Assembly: GCA_900759105.1 (NCBI GenBank)
Contig: CAAETY010000095.1
Coordinates: forward strand, 1-48,476
Direction: 5' to 3'
Length of the DNA stretch: 48,476 nt
DNA from: Peptococcaceae bacterium
GTDB lineage: Bacteria > Bacillota > Peptococcia > Peptococcales > Peptococcaceae
In this document: positions 15,885-24,769 of the stretch, piece by piece
Numbering within the stretch: the stretch's first letter is position 1
Layout: each line of letters begins with the position of its first letter
Notes under the pieces: generated by a model
What the model was told of the DNA's origin: nothing
Databases searched by the model: none
Seen by the model: only the letters and a program-made list of their open reading frames with translations
Made by a program: the position numbers and the translations under genes

Positions 15885-16706
15885 ATGTTTGTGGAGATTA
15901 ATGGGGTGTTGTTGTATCAGCGACGAAAGGCGGCGCAGTTGACGTTGGACAAGTTAGCGCGGGCGAGTGGGTTGTCTTATCAGGCACTTACGGAGGTTGA
16001 GGCGCATGCGCACACGGCGTGTAATCCGATGGTGCTTGCCAAGCTGATTACGGCGTTACGTTGTACGGATGAGGCGTTGCTGTATCGTGCAGGGGATGGG
16101 ACGATTGCGGCGCGTGTGGAGACGTTTTTTGAAAAGATTGCGCGCAACGGCATTGCACTCACCGAGGTATTGAAGCGTGCCTTGCATCCCAATTCCGGGG
16201 AAACGATGCGGTTTCGTGCGCGGGTAATATGCGATCTTTTGGCGCGCAATTTCAATAACATCGCTTTGCAATGCGATGCCAAGGCAATCTATACGATTAT
16301 TTTCGATAGTCACCTGTGTACCTCCGAGCTTGAGTTGCTACATCATCCAAATACAGAGGCACGTTTGACTGTTTTGCCGACCCATATTGCGGAGATTTCC
16401 GGTTTATCGCCGACGCAAAAGGAGCAAATTTTGGCCCTTCTCCAAACCGACGCTCACAAAGTGGAGACCTTGATTCGCATTTACGGTTATTTGCTGGATG
16501 GGCTTTACAACATGCAAAATCAACGGGCGGTGCACAATACCTTTGCCACGATTTGCGATTTATTGGACACGCCAAAGCCACCGAGCCAATACCAAGTGGA
16601 TGAATTCTGCTATGCGATTACGCTTATTCTCTTGAATTACTCTATTCTCCAACGCCGTTTCTCGATGCAAGCCATCAAAACAACTGCTCAAAAGAAGCTG
16701 TTTTAA
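15885..16706 (+). CDS. XRE-family helix-turn-helix protein
   Basis: Protein of 273 aa. Residues about 4-60 form a Cro/CI-type helix-turn-helix (LLYQRRKAAQLTLDKLARAS then LSYQALTEVEAH), in which the second half has HAHTACNPMVLAKLITAL. The remainder is helical, with a repeat-like feel but no recognised sensor domain. I chose ATG 15885 over the ATG at 15870 because GGAGGTGG (15872-15879) lies between them. TATAAT at 15853-15858 gives a leader of about 20 bases with no clear -35. It is a single gene with its own terminator. Confidence 0.75.
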   Translation: MFVEINGVLLYQRRKAAQLTLDKLARASGLSYQALTEVEAHAHTACNPMVLAKLITALRCTDEALLYRAGDGTIAARVETFFEKIARNGIALTEVLKRALHPNSGETMRFRARVICDLLARNFNNIALQCDAKAIYTIIFDSHLCTSELELLHHPNTEARLTVLPTHIAEISGLSPTQKEQILALLQTDAHKVETLIRIYGYLLDGLYNMQNQRAVHNTFATICDLLDTPKPPSQYQVDEFCYAITLILLNYSILQRRFSMQAIKTTAQKKLF

Positions 16707-16724
16707 CCAACGTTTACACATACA

Positions 16725-16766
16725 CAAAAGGACTCGAGGTTATTGCTCAAGTCCTTTTGTTTTTTA
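16725..16766 (+). terminator. Terminator of the XRE gene
   Basis: 14-base arms (16725-16738 with 16746-16759, one mismatch) are followed by seven T. Confidence 0.88.
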
Positions 16767-16774
16767 TTGGTGTT

Positions 16775-16951
16775 TTATAGGTGCTCATCAAATGCCAATA
16801 TTTGTCCGACCAAGACATTTTCACGAATGCCAATGCGGCGTTGTGTTTCGTCGTACACGGCATGGGAAACAGTGATGTGCTCAATCGGTGCGCCGGCATA
16901 TTTCAGTGCTTTTAGGATACGCACCTTGTCGGCAACCAATGACAAAAACAG
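16775..16951 (-). pseudogene. C-terminal remnant of an unknown soluble protein
   Basis: 58 codons are open from an in-frame TAG (16952-16954) to TAA (16775-16777). The peptide (VRILKALKYAGAPIEH, AVYDETQRRIGIRENV, LVGQILAFDEHL) has the composition of a real protein. There is no start codon with a ribosome site, and a hairpin occupies the 5' side. I do not recognise the family. It is best read as the tail of a deleted gene. Confidence 0.4.
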
Positions 16952-16984
16952 CTAAACCACCTCAAGTAGCCTAGCTGTTTTTTG
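16945..16984 (+). terminator. Hairpin with T-run upstream of the EcsC gene
   Basis: 10-bp perfect arms (16945-16954 with 16972-16981, 17-base loop) are followed by T. No plus-strand gene lies immediately upstream, so it may be left from a removed gene. Confidence 0.6.
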
Positions 16985-17015
16985 CTTGCTCCTTTCGCCA
17001 CCTACAAGTTCTCAA

Positions 17016-17044
17016 TTGACGGAAGCCTAATAAATATATACAAT
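17016..17044 (+). promoter_or_regulatory. Promoter of the EcsC-family gene
   Basis: TTGACG (17016-17021), 17 bases, TACAAT (17039-17044). Confidence 0.75.
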
Positions 17045-17107
17045 GAAGGTAACTCCTGCTTCATTTAGGTATTTATTGGTCGAATTGATTACAAAGGAGA
17101 TTATGGT

Positions 17108-17842
17108 ATGGTTTATACGAAAAGTATCGAGCAAGCTGATATGGTGCGTTTACTGGATAGTTTGTACGACACCGCTGTAAATGGCGTGGACAAGAAGCAC
17201 GTCATTGGTGAAAAAATACCGGTCGATGCACTGTTGCAGCCCGTTGAAAAGATTGTAAACACCTATTTAACCAAGCACCGCACGCCGGAAAAAGCGGCAA
17301 AAAGCTTTATCAACTACCAAATAGCCAAATGTGGCACCGCCGGATTTTTGACCGGTCTCGGTGGCGTGTTGAGCTTACCGATTGCCATTCCGGCAAATAT
17401 CGCCAGTGCGCTGTTTATTCAGTTGCAAACTATTGTTACCTTGGCCAAAATAGGCGGCTTTGATGTACAAAGTGACCAAGTACGCACGATGAGCTACATG
17501 TGCTTGGCGGATTTATCGGTGGAGCAGGTGCTCAAACAAAGCGGTATTCAAATTGGCGAACGTATGGCAATGAGCGCCATTAAGATTATTCCTTGCGAGA
17601 TGCTCTACCGCATCAACCAACGCGCCGGATTTTGTCTGGTGACAAAATTCGGCCAACGCGGTGTCATTAACCTAAGCAAAACCGTACCCATTGTTGGCGG
17701 CGTCATCAGTGGCAGCTTTGACGGTATCAAAACCAAGCAAATTGCCGACCGCGCCTACAAAACCTTTATTGAGCAGGATTTTGCCTATACCACCAACCAC
17801 GCGACCGGCGATTATTACGATGTTGAGTATACTGAAGTATAG
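17108..17842 (+). CDS. EcsC-family protein
   Basis: Protein of 244 aa. The centre, about residues 65-125 (FINYQIAKCGTAGFLTGLGG then LPIAIPANIASALFIQLQTI), is the conserved part of the EcsC family. It is amphipathic to hydrophobic and probably membrane-associated. The second half contains GQRGVINLSKTVPIVGGVI and SFDGIKTKQIADRAY, also typical. EcsC was named from a Bacillus transporter operon, but the role of stand-alone members is unknown. AAAGGAG lies 7 bases before the ATG. A terminator follows. Confidence 0.85.
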   Translation: MVYTKSIEQADMVRLLDSLYDTAVNGVDKKHVIGEKIPVDALLQPVEKIVNTYLTKHRTPEKAAKSFINYQIAKCGTAGFLTGLGGVLSLPIAIPANIASALFIQLQTIVTLAKIGGFDVQSDQVRTMSYMCLADLSVEQVLKQSGIQIGERMAMSAIKIIPCEMLYRINQRAGFCLVTKFGQRGVINLSKTVPIVGGVISGSFDGIKTKQIADRAYKTFIEQDFAYTTNHATGDYYDVEYTEV

Positions 17843-17861
17843 CCAAAACACGAAAAAGGTT

Positions 17862-17906
17862 ACCAAAGGGAGCAATGCCGTAAAGTGGTCTCCTCCTTTG
17901 GTTTTT
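17862..17906 (+). terminator. Terminator of the EcsC-family gene
   Basis: 8-bp outer stem ACCAAAGG/CCTTTGGT (17862-17869 with 17895-17902) is followed by T. The rest of the gap to 18036 holds only a short hairpin, GTAGATT/AATCTAC, near 18007-18028. Confidence 0.75.
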
Positions 17907-18036
17907 GTAATCAGTTGGAATGATTGAACGCAGGTAGATTGATTATATGAGCGTTCCATAATGGGCTCGCTGTATAAATAATATCCAAAATCACCCCAGA
18001 GAAATCGTAGATTCGAAACCCAATCTACAACGAAAC

Positions 18037-18079
18037 AAACCCGGCGCACAGACTGTTTTTTGTCTGTGCGCCGGGTTTT
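18037..18079. terminator. Strong hairpin downstream of the surface protein gene
   Basis: A perfect 17-bp GC-rich stem (18037-18053 with 18062-18078). The T-run is better on the plus strand (GGGTTTTATTTATT), but it also lies downstream of the minus-strand surface protein, so it can serve both. Confidence 0.75.
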
Positions 18080-18151
18080 ATTTATTCAGAAATGGTACAA
18101 GCAATGGATTTGCCGAAGCAAATCCGGCTTGACTGATAATCGTTTCCCTGC

Positions 18152-21100
18152 TTATTTCTGATAAGCGCGATAAAGGAAGGTAACGATTTGTGCACGGGTG
18201 CAGTCATTGTCAGAGCCAAACAGGCCACCACCGATACCGCCGGTGATGCCGTTTTCCGCTGCCCACTTGACAGCCGCTGTGTAATAGGTGTCAGCCGGTA
18301 CATCGCTGAATGCGGTGCTGCCACTGACAGCAGGTGCGCCGAATGCACGATAGAGGAAGGTCACGCTCTGGGCACGGGTGCAGGTGATGTCAGGACTGAA
18401 TTTACCATTGCCCGTTCCTGAAGTGATACCATTCTCAACCGCCCATGCAACGGCCTTCGCGTAGTAGCTGTCTGCGGAAACATCGGAGAAACTACTCATG
18501 TTCTTTGGTTCCGGACTGCCTGCTGCTCGCCAAAGGAAAGAAACAATCTGAGCGCGGGTGCAAGGCTGGTTCGGTCCAAAAAGACCACCACCTATGCCAC
18601 CTGTGATACCCTTTTCTTGCGCCCACTTCACGGCTTCATAATAACCGTCGTTGGTGGATACATCGCTGAATGGGCTTGTCTCAACTTTCTTGGCAAAGGT
18701 AGCGTTGACCTCAACCTTGCCGGCAGGCATGGTAAATGTATACCGGCCATTGCCCTTGTCGGTCAGCTTGAGAGCGTTACCGTTTTTATCAGTGACGGTA
18801 AGTTCATCCAACTGATAACCACCATCGGGCTTAACAGTGATGGTCACATTGTCACCCTTGGAGGCCTTTTGTGGGCTGACAGTCACATCACCGTTCTTAG
18901 TGCTAGGCACAGATACTGCGTAGATGCTGCCAGAGGAAGAACCACCACCGGAGGAAGAACGTCGTGTTACGGACACCTTGCAGCTCTTATCTGCACTTTC
19001 GTGGTTATCATCGCCCGCATAGCTGGCTGTAAAGGTATAGGTCTTGGTCGCGTTAGGGAGCGCTGCGGTGAACGTGCCACCACCGTTGTTGGTCACAGTG
19101 ATGCCATTATCGCAAGTGACCTCTACGTTACCCTCTGCCGGAACGCCATTGGAGCTGACAGTCAGTTTCACCGTACCGGAACCGGTGAGCGTAGACTTAT
19201 CCGCAATAATGCTAACGGTTGGCATAACTTTATCGACAGTCAGCGTAGCAGTAACAGCAGCACCTGCATTATAATTATCAGTCTGTGCTGTGGTCAATAG
19301 TCCCCGCCTTGGTAATGGTCAGGACATTGCCTTCAAGTGTAGCTTTGCCTGCACGCTCATCAGTATTTTCCGCCAATGTATAGGTAGCTTCACCGGCATT
19401 GGAATCAATATTGAACAGTTTACTTACGTCATAGGTAGTACCAAAAATGTGATGAACATCAGATTTTGCAGTATTTGTCACATCTGCCCTATCAATGGTC
19501 ACATTAATTGCGTTGCTTGTTTTGGTGCTATTACCATCATTCACCAGAACCCAATATGTACCACTGTCAGATACATCGGTCAACGCAAGCGTACGTTTGT
19601 TATTGTTGATTTGCTTATCGGCACTCAATTCCAGTGTTCCGTTTCCGTTGGCGTCCTTATACCAAACATAGCCCCAGCTACTGTTCACAGGAGAAGCTTT
19701 CAGTGTAACTGTGGTACCATAGGTAACAGCGCCTTTCGCATCAGAAGTCAGAGAAATGGAATCCGCCATCGTCCACTTGGCAAAGTAGGTCTTGCCCACA
19801 TTCGGAACAGTTACAGCATTGCCGGAGAAATCGGCACTTTCATACCAACCGGCGAAGGTGTAGCCGTCTTTAACCGGTGTGGCCAGTTCTGTATTGCTTG
19901 TCGGAGTATTTTTAAACGTGCCGCCATTAGTGGCAGCATAACATGTGAAAGTAGTAGCTCTATGCGTTTCTACCGCACTCATAATATCATTGGAAGACAC
20001 ATAAATAACCGTTGGTGACTTATTGGAACCCATATTGGAAAAATACGTGGTATCGCCGGACTCGAATGTGATGGATTTTACAGCAGACATATCTAACACT
20101 TTCAGAGAGTTTGTATTTGAAAATGTCCGATTTTTCTTAAAGAGAACACTTTCGCCTTGAATCGTCACGCTCTCTAAATTTTGAGAGTAACGGAACATAT
20201 CCGCTCCAATCGTTGTAACCGTTTTCGGAATCACAACATTTTTAATGTTTGTATTATAGTTATCTTTATCGTTATATTGTCCAGTCCATCCGAAAAGGCC
20301 CGCGCCAAGCTCAGTAACTGTATATGTGACCCCATCCACTGTAAGAGTCGAAGGTACAGTCACATTTTCAACTGTTTTAGGCTCATAGGCAATCAAACTT
20401 GCATTTGTGCCCAGCGCATCAAACGTCCAAGTAATATTATCTACTGTTGCAGTTAGACCTTTTTTTGGTTGTTCTGTCCAATTCCCGTCAGTGCCCATCA
20501 CCCACTCATTATTTCCGATAACAGCAATAGTTTTTGCGTTCACATTGGATTTTATAGTATCAAGCTGTTCCTTATTGTTAAGAATAACCTTTTTTACACC
20601 AGCCCATTTATTTGTGCTGTTAATCTGAAGTGTTGTCACCGTGGAAAAATCCACAGTTGTACCATTAGGATTTTGCGTTGCAAAAGCAAGATTATCTACA
20701 CTCACATTGTCCGCCTGAATTGTGATCATTGACAGATTTTTGCAGAAGTAGAAAGCGTGGTCACCAATTTGCGTAACAGAAGAGGGCAGCACAGCGGAAG
20801 TTATTGCTTCATTTCGTTTATCAGCGCTACTGTTCGCCTCTGTCCAATTCGTACTGATTGCAAAGGCACCCTTCCAAAGCCCGGTAACAGGATATTCCTT
20901 TTCCTGATAAATAACTTTACTTGGAACTGTTACCATCGCCTCATTTTTAGGAGCAGATACAAGCAAGGCCTTGCCGTCATCAATCCAATAGGTATATCCA
21001 TTATCTGTATATTCAACAGCTTGTGTCTCGTCTGAAAGCAATACATCAACCAACTGGCCATTCACTTTGTTTTTGATGCAATCTTTTGTGTTCTTATCAG

Positions 21101-21884
21101 CGCAGTAAATATACTTTATTCCGCTCTGTGCAAACGGTACGTCACCAATGGTCGTCACACTGGCAGGAATTTTATCAACCATACTCAGCGCAGTTGTATA
21201 TGCAAACGCACCATAACCAATAGTCGATAGAATGCTGTCCTCAGGAATTGTGATTGTTTTCAAAGACGCAGCTCTTGAAAATGCGCCATAGGAAATTGTC
21301 TTAACCGTATCCGGAATTTCATACGCCGTAACACCAGAACCACAAGGAAACGCAATCAGCTTTGTCTGTAAACGATCAAAAAGCGCTCCCGTAGTATCTG
21401 TCGTAAAATTGCTATTTTCAGAAGACACGTTAAACGATGTGCAAGCTGCAAGCTGAGAAAGCGCACCAACGCCAATTTCAGATACATCCTTGCCGATGCT
21501 TACAGAAGTCACATTTGTATAACCAATAAATGCCTTGCTACCAATGCTGGTTACTCCATCATCAATTACAATCTTTGTGATGTTATCCTTCCATGTAGCC
21601 CAAGGATAAGTTCCCGCACCATCCGAAATGTTTTCTGTTTCGGTCGAATTGTTCAGATTCGCCATAGCGCCAGAACCGGAAATGATCAGGGTATATGTAG
21701 GATTCTCAGTGCCCTCATTGTTTTGGGTCAATTTCCATGTGACGTCGCTCTCGTTGCCTGCAGCGCCACAGGTGCCGTTCATCACAGGCGTCCCGCTTTC
21801 GCTATCTGTCGCAAACGCCACGGTTGGCACCATTGTCAACAGCATACATAATGATACTATTGCCGATATCAATCGTTTTTTCAT
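18152..21884 (-). pseudogene. Large LRR/SLH surface protein gene with a single frame break
   Basis: Two open stretches (21884 to 19278 and 19297 to 18152) form one gene. The span is 3733 bases, a multiple of three plus one, and dropping one G from the GGGG near 19306-19309 restores about 1243 codons. Order: signal peptide to about residue 26; BspA-type leucine-rich repeats (IGSKAFIGYTNVTSVSIG and similar) to about 620; a Listeria-Bacteroides type repeat (GYTFAGWYESADFSGN, FAKWT) at about 650-705; Ig-like domains; a Ser/Gly linker; and three SLH domains at the C-terminus (FSDVS...GITGGIGGGLFGP, GITSGTGNGKFSP, GITGGIGGGLFGS). SLH domains anchor proteins to cell-wall polymers. Without correction the product lacks its anchor and would be released. 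RBS AAAGGAGG. Confidence 0.88.
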
Positions 21885-21933
21885 AGTGTTTTCCTCCTTT
21901 GTTTTATTCGCCTTGACGGCTTCAAATTTACAT

Positions 21934-21980
21934 AAAAAAACGCTTTCAAGACATAGCTACCCATAACTTAAAAGCGTTTT
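21934..21980 (-). terminator. Attenuator 2 in the surface-protein leader
   Basis: 10-bp perfect arms (21937-21946 with 21971-21980), extended by three pairs past one mismatch, are followed on the minus strand by seven T. It lies about 50 bases before the surface protein ATG. Its first arm is made of the last codons of the leader ORF, and the leader stop codon is in the loop, so translation of the leader should open the hairpin. Confidence 0.75.
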
Positions 21981-22091
21981 AATATCATTTTTAACAGCAC
22001 AAAAGCACATAGTTTCAGATTCTTTGCTTTGTTCTGATGTTGGTGTATCGCAGTATGGTGCCTGAAAATTCATTGTCATGTTCTTCTTCAT
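21957..22091 (-). CDS. 44-codon leader ORF upstream of the surface protein
   Basis: ATG (22089-22091) is preceded at good distance by AAAAGAGGT and followed by 44 sense codons ending at TAG 21957-21959. The peptide is MKKNMTMNFQAPYCDTPTSE..., contains three Cys and has no signal sequence. It ends inside the second hairpin of the leader. A regulatory role as a leader peptide fits better than a stand-alone function. Leaders with this plan precede ribosome-protection resistance genes on Tn916-type elements, which from memory this resembles. Confidence 0.65.
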   Translation of the reverse strand: MKKNMTMNFQAPYCDTPTSEQSKESETMCFCAVKNDIKTLLSYG

Positions 22092-22129
22092 GGCACATAC
22101 CTCTTTTCTTCCAATGCAAAGCATAGTAG

Positions 22130-22165
22130 AAAAAAGCCGATGTTCTGTTAGTATTTGTAACCGGC
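22130..22165 (-). terminator. Attenuator 1 in the surface-protein leader
   Basis: Minus strand: GCCGGTT (22165-22159) pairs with AACATCGGC (22144-22136) with a 2-base bulge, followed by six T (22135-22130). Competing pairings exist in the same leader: CCGGC/GCCGG (22197-22210) and a perfect 10-bp long-range pair, 22114-22123 with 22185-22194. Alternative folds are therefore possible. Confidence 0.55.
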
Positions 22166-22233
22166 TGGCCCAATGGGGCCCTATTGCTTTGCATCTCCGG
22201 CTTGCGCCGGGTTTTTCTACAAATTTTATAGAA

Positions 22234-22262
22234 ATAATACACCTTCACAAGTGGTTTGACAA
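22234..22262 (-). promoter_or_regulatory. Promoter of the leader and surface protein
   Basis: Minus strand TTGTCA (22257-22262), 17 bases, TATTAT (22234-22239). Transcription would begin near 22227, giving a structured leader of about 340 bases. Confidence 0.75.
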
Positions 22263-22322
22263 GATGTTACAAAAAGAAATTGATGCCCCGCGAAAAAAGT
22301 TAGCAGGTGTTCATTGAAAGAA

Positions 22323-22363
22323 AAAACAAAACCCTAATTTTGACTGAGCCAAAATTAGGGTTT
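22323..22363 (-). terminator. Terminator of the copper-amine-oxidase-domain gene
   Basis: A perfect 14-bp stem (22329-22342 with 22350-22363) is followed on the minus strand by T-rich sequence. Confidence 0.9.
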
Positions 22364-22423
22364 CTATACAGTCTAAACAAGTTTAAACAAACTCAAGTCC
22401 TTTTTCTTGCTTCGCTTTTGCAA

Positions 22424-23512
22424 TTAGCCATTGATGGATACGATGCGGTTAACGCTATCCCAGCTGACGTTGTAGTTAAAGGCGTCGGCAATGGCTCTGA
22501 CCGGTACCATGGTGCGTCCGCCGATGGCTTGCGGTGGCACATCGAGGCTGATGATTTGGCCATTCTTGCTCATGGTTGTGCCGTTTAAGCGCATACGCAC
22601 GGTGGTGTTACCTTTCACCGCGGTAATGGTTTGGTTGACGCCATTCCATTCAACGGTTGCACCCAAGGCTTCAAATATTGCACGCAATGGCACGAGGGTC
22701 CGCCCGTTACGTGCAACAGCCGGCTGATCACAAGCGAGTTCGCTATTGTTGACATAGACCGGAATAGAGAAGCTGCGTAAGGCTTGGTGCAAGGCAGCAG
22801 TGTTATCGATTGGATACCAGTTAAAATGACGGGTATAGTCGTAACTGCGAATCGTTTGATTCCATTGTGCGGCAGTAATTTGCTTTTTGTTGGTATCGTT
22901 GTAGCTGCCACTGCCAAGGTAATAGTAATCGCCATAACGCCCATCGTATTCTACAAATTTGCTTAAATACGGTGTGGCACTGTTGGCTCCTAAGGTGTAG
23001 AAGCCTACCAGAACATCGGCACCACCGGTGATGGTGTTCATAAGCACGCCACCATTCATGAGATGGAAGCGTTCGTCAATGCCCATGCCGGTAGGGAATA
23101 AGCGCATGACATAGCCGTTTTCATAGCCAAAAATGTCATAGAATTCATAGTCGCCTTCACGCCAACCGGATGTGTTAACTTGAACTCCCATAAAATCCGA
23201 ATATCCAATAAACAGTTCCGGCACGCCATCTTGTGCCAAATCGACCAAGGTATAGTAGAGGGCCGGTGGTTGGGCACGTTCCAGGATGTAGTTTACATCA
23301 TTTCCATAAATACTTGCTTCGCTATATCCCATGTCTCTGGCATCTCTATAGCGGTTAATTGCGCCAAGGTAGCCGGCTTCTGCAGCTTCTAAGCTGTTAA
23401 GCTGCCCAGCCGTGTTAGTGGTCGTTTCCGCTGCCATCGCCGGCACGGCCAAAGTACCCATGAGTGCTGTCATAACAAGCATTGCCACTTTCTTTTTGAA
23501 TGCGCATTTCAT
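22424..23512 (-). CDS. Exported protein with C-terminal copper-amine-oxidase-N-like stalk domain
   Basis: Protein of 362 aa with signal peptide (MKCAFKKKVAMLVMTALMGT, cleavage near PAMA-AE). The middle is rich in Tyr and Gly and has no recognised fold. About 110 C-terminal residues match the domain first seen at the N-terminus of copper amine oxidases, found as a wall or stalk module in many Bacillota: GRTLVPLRAIFEALGATVEW and GGRTMVPVRAIADAFNYNVS. No oxidase catalytic domain is present. I chose ATG 23512 because AAAGGAGGAGA lies just upstream; the GTG seven codons earlier overlaps that site. Confidence 0.85.
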   Translation of the reverse strand: MKCAFKKKVAMLVMTALMGTLAVPAMAAETTTNTAGQLNSLEAAEAGYLGAINRYRDARDMGYSEASIYGNDVNYILERAQPPALYYTLVDLAQDGVPELFIGYSDFMGVQVNTSGWREGDYEFYDIFGYENGYVMRLFPTGMGIDERFHLMNGGVLMNTITGGADVLVGFYTLGANSATPYLSKFVEYDGRYGDYYYLGSGSYNDTNKKQITAAQWNQTIRSYDYTRHFNWYPIDNTAALHQALRSFSIPVYVNNSELACDQPAVARNGRTLVPLRAIFEALGATVEWNGVNQTITAVKGNTTVRMRLNGTTMSKNGQIISLDVPPQAIGGRTMVPVRAIADAFNYNVSWDSVNRIVSING

Positions 23513-23684
23513 TGCTGTCTCCTCCTTTTGCACGATTGTTTTCTAAACCAACTTTCCCAAGCAACGACTTCCTTTAATTGACCTTTCATGGTAAGTCTGT
23601 CAGTAACATCTCACTAATAGGATTCGGCTTTGATGGCGACTGTGTCCACGTTTCCTTTTTCTCACGTCCTTTCCTTGATTCCTT

Positions 23685-24524
23685 TTAGTACTGCACAATA
23701 AAGTAAAGCCCGTAAGGGTCACGATCCACACGCCAATTGGTGTTTGCATTTTGAATCACACTTGTAATAATGGCGTTGTTTTTCAGATAACGTTTGCCAA
23801 AGTCACTTTCTTTGTCGATGTAGCAAACCACATCACTGCCTGTTAACGGTGTCGGAGCATCCGGTACGTAAAAAATATATACGCCTTCTGCGACTTTGCG
23901 AATTTCCGTTGAATAGTGAATCTCGTTTTGATCTGTGATTATATCCGGCTGACCGATGCGAAAGCCGTTTTCAGTGACCTGCCACGTAATATCGTGGGTT
24001 TTCTGTCCCAAAAGTGGGTCATAGACCTCGCCGGTATGGTCAGCTTGAAGTTCATAGTCGAGATAGCTGTGGGATTGATAATTGGGTACTATCCACGTTT
24101 TGTCTGTAAATATCTCGTCAATCAGGTGCGCCGGCACAAGTGCGAAAGCTTCGCGGTTGATACGAAAATAATCCACCGCACCTAAGGTAATAAATCCCAG
24201 CTGATTTTGAAGGTAGATTTCCTCTTTTAACAAGGTACTGTCCTTGTAGGTGCCAATATCTGCAAGGGCTTGATAAGCCGCACAGGTTTCACCGTTTGCA
24301 AAAGATATACGCGCTTCTTGATAACGCGCCTCTGTATCGATGTCGTTTTCATTTTTTGTTTCGGTTGGCTTGGCGGTACCTGTTTCTGGCGGTGCACTTG
24401 TTTCTTTTCGCGCTGTTTCCGTAGCGGATGGCATCGGCACCGGTGTTTGATTATCACAGCCGGTGGCGAGTGCAAGCACCGCGCAGGCGAGCAACAAAGC
24501 AATCATGTGTTGGGAGCGTTTCAT
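23685..24524 (-). CDS. Lipoprotein of unknown function
   Basis: Protein of 279 aa from ATG 24524 (AAAGGAGG 9 bases upstream; the longer reading would bury that site). The signal sequence MKRSQHMIALLLACAVLALA ends in lipobox ATGC, so the product is anchored outside the membrane. A Thr/Pro/Glu linker follows, then a helical stretch of TPR flavour (ARYQEARISFANGETCAAYQ, YKDSTLLKEEI) and a beta-rich C-terminal half. No family is recognised. It stands alone between the stalk-domain protein and the divergent MFS gene. Confidence 0.8.
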   Translation of the reverse strand: MKRSQHMIALLLACAVLALATGCDNQTPVPMPSATETARKETSAPPETGTAKPTETKNENDIDTEARYQEARISFANGETCAAYQALADIGTYKDSTLLKEEIYLQNQLGFITLGAVDYFRINREAFALVPAHLIDEIFTDKTWIVPNYQSHSYLDYELQADHTGEVYDPLLGQKTHDITWQVTENGFRIGQPDIITDQNEIHYSTEIRKVAEGVYIFYVPDAPTPLTGSDVVCYIDKESDFGKRYLKNNAIITSVIQNANTNWRVDRDPYGLYFIVQY

Positions 24525-24769
24525 GGTGGGCCTCCTTTGTAATCGTATCATCTGTTCTTTTTTCTATTATACCCTTGAATATAAGTACCCATCAAGAATA
24601 CTTTTTCACCCTTCTTTTTTTATGCATTTTCCTTCTATTTAACAAAATTTTTGTGGTAATTCACGAGGCAATCTTCTAAACTATTAAATGGACATTGGCA
24701 CATTTTCTACAAACGATATGATATTATGTGCGGCATCACTTTGTCTTATTTTCACTAAAGGAGCATATA

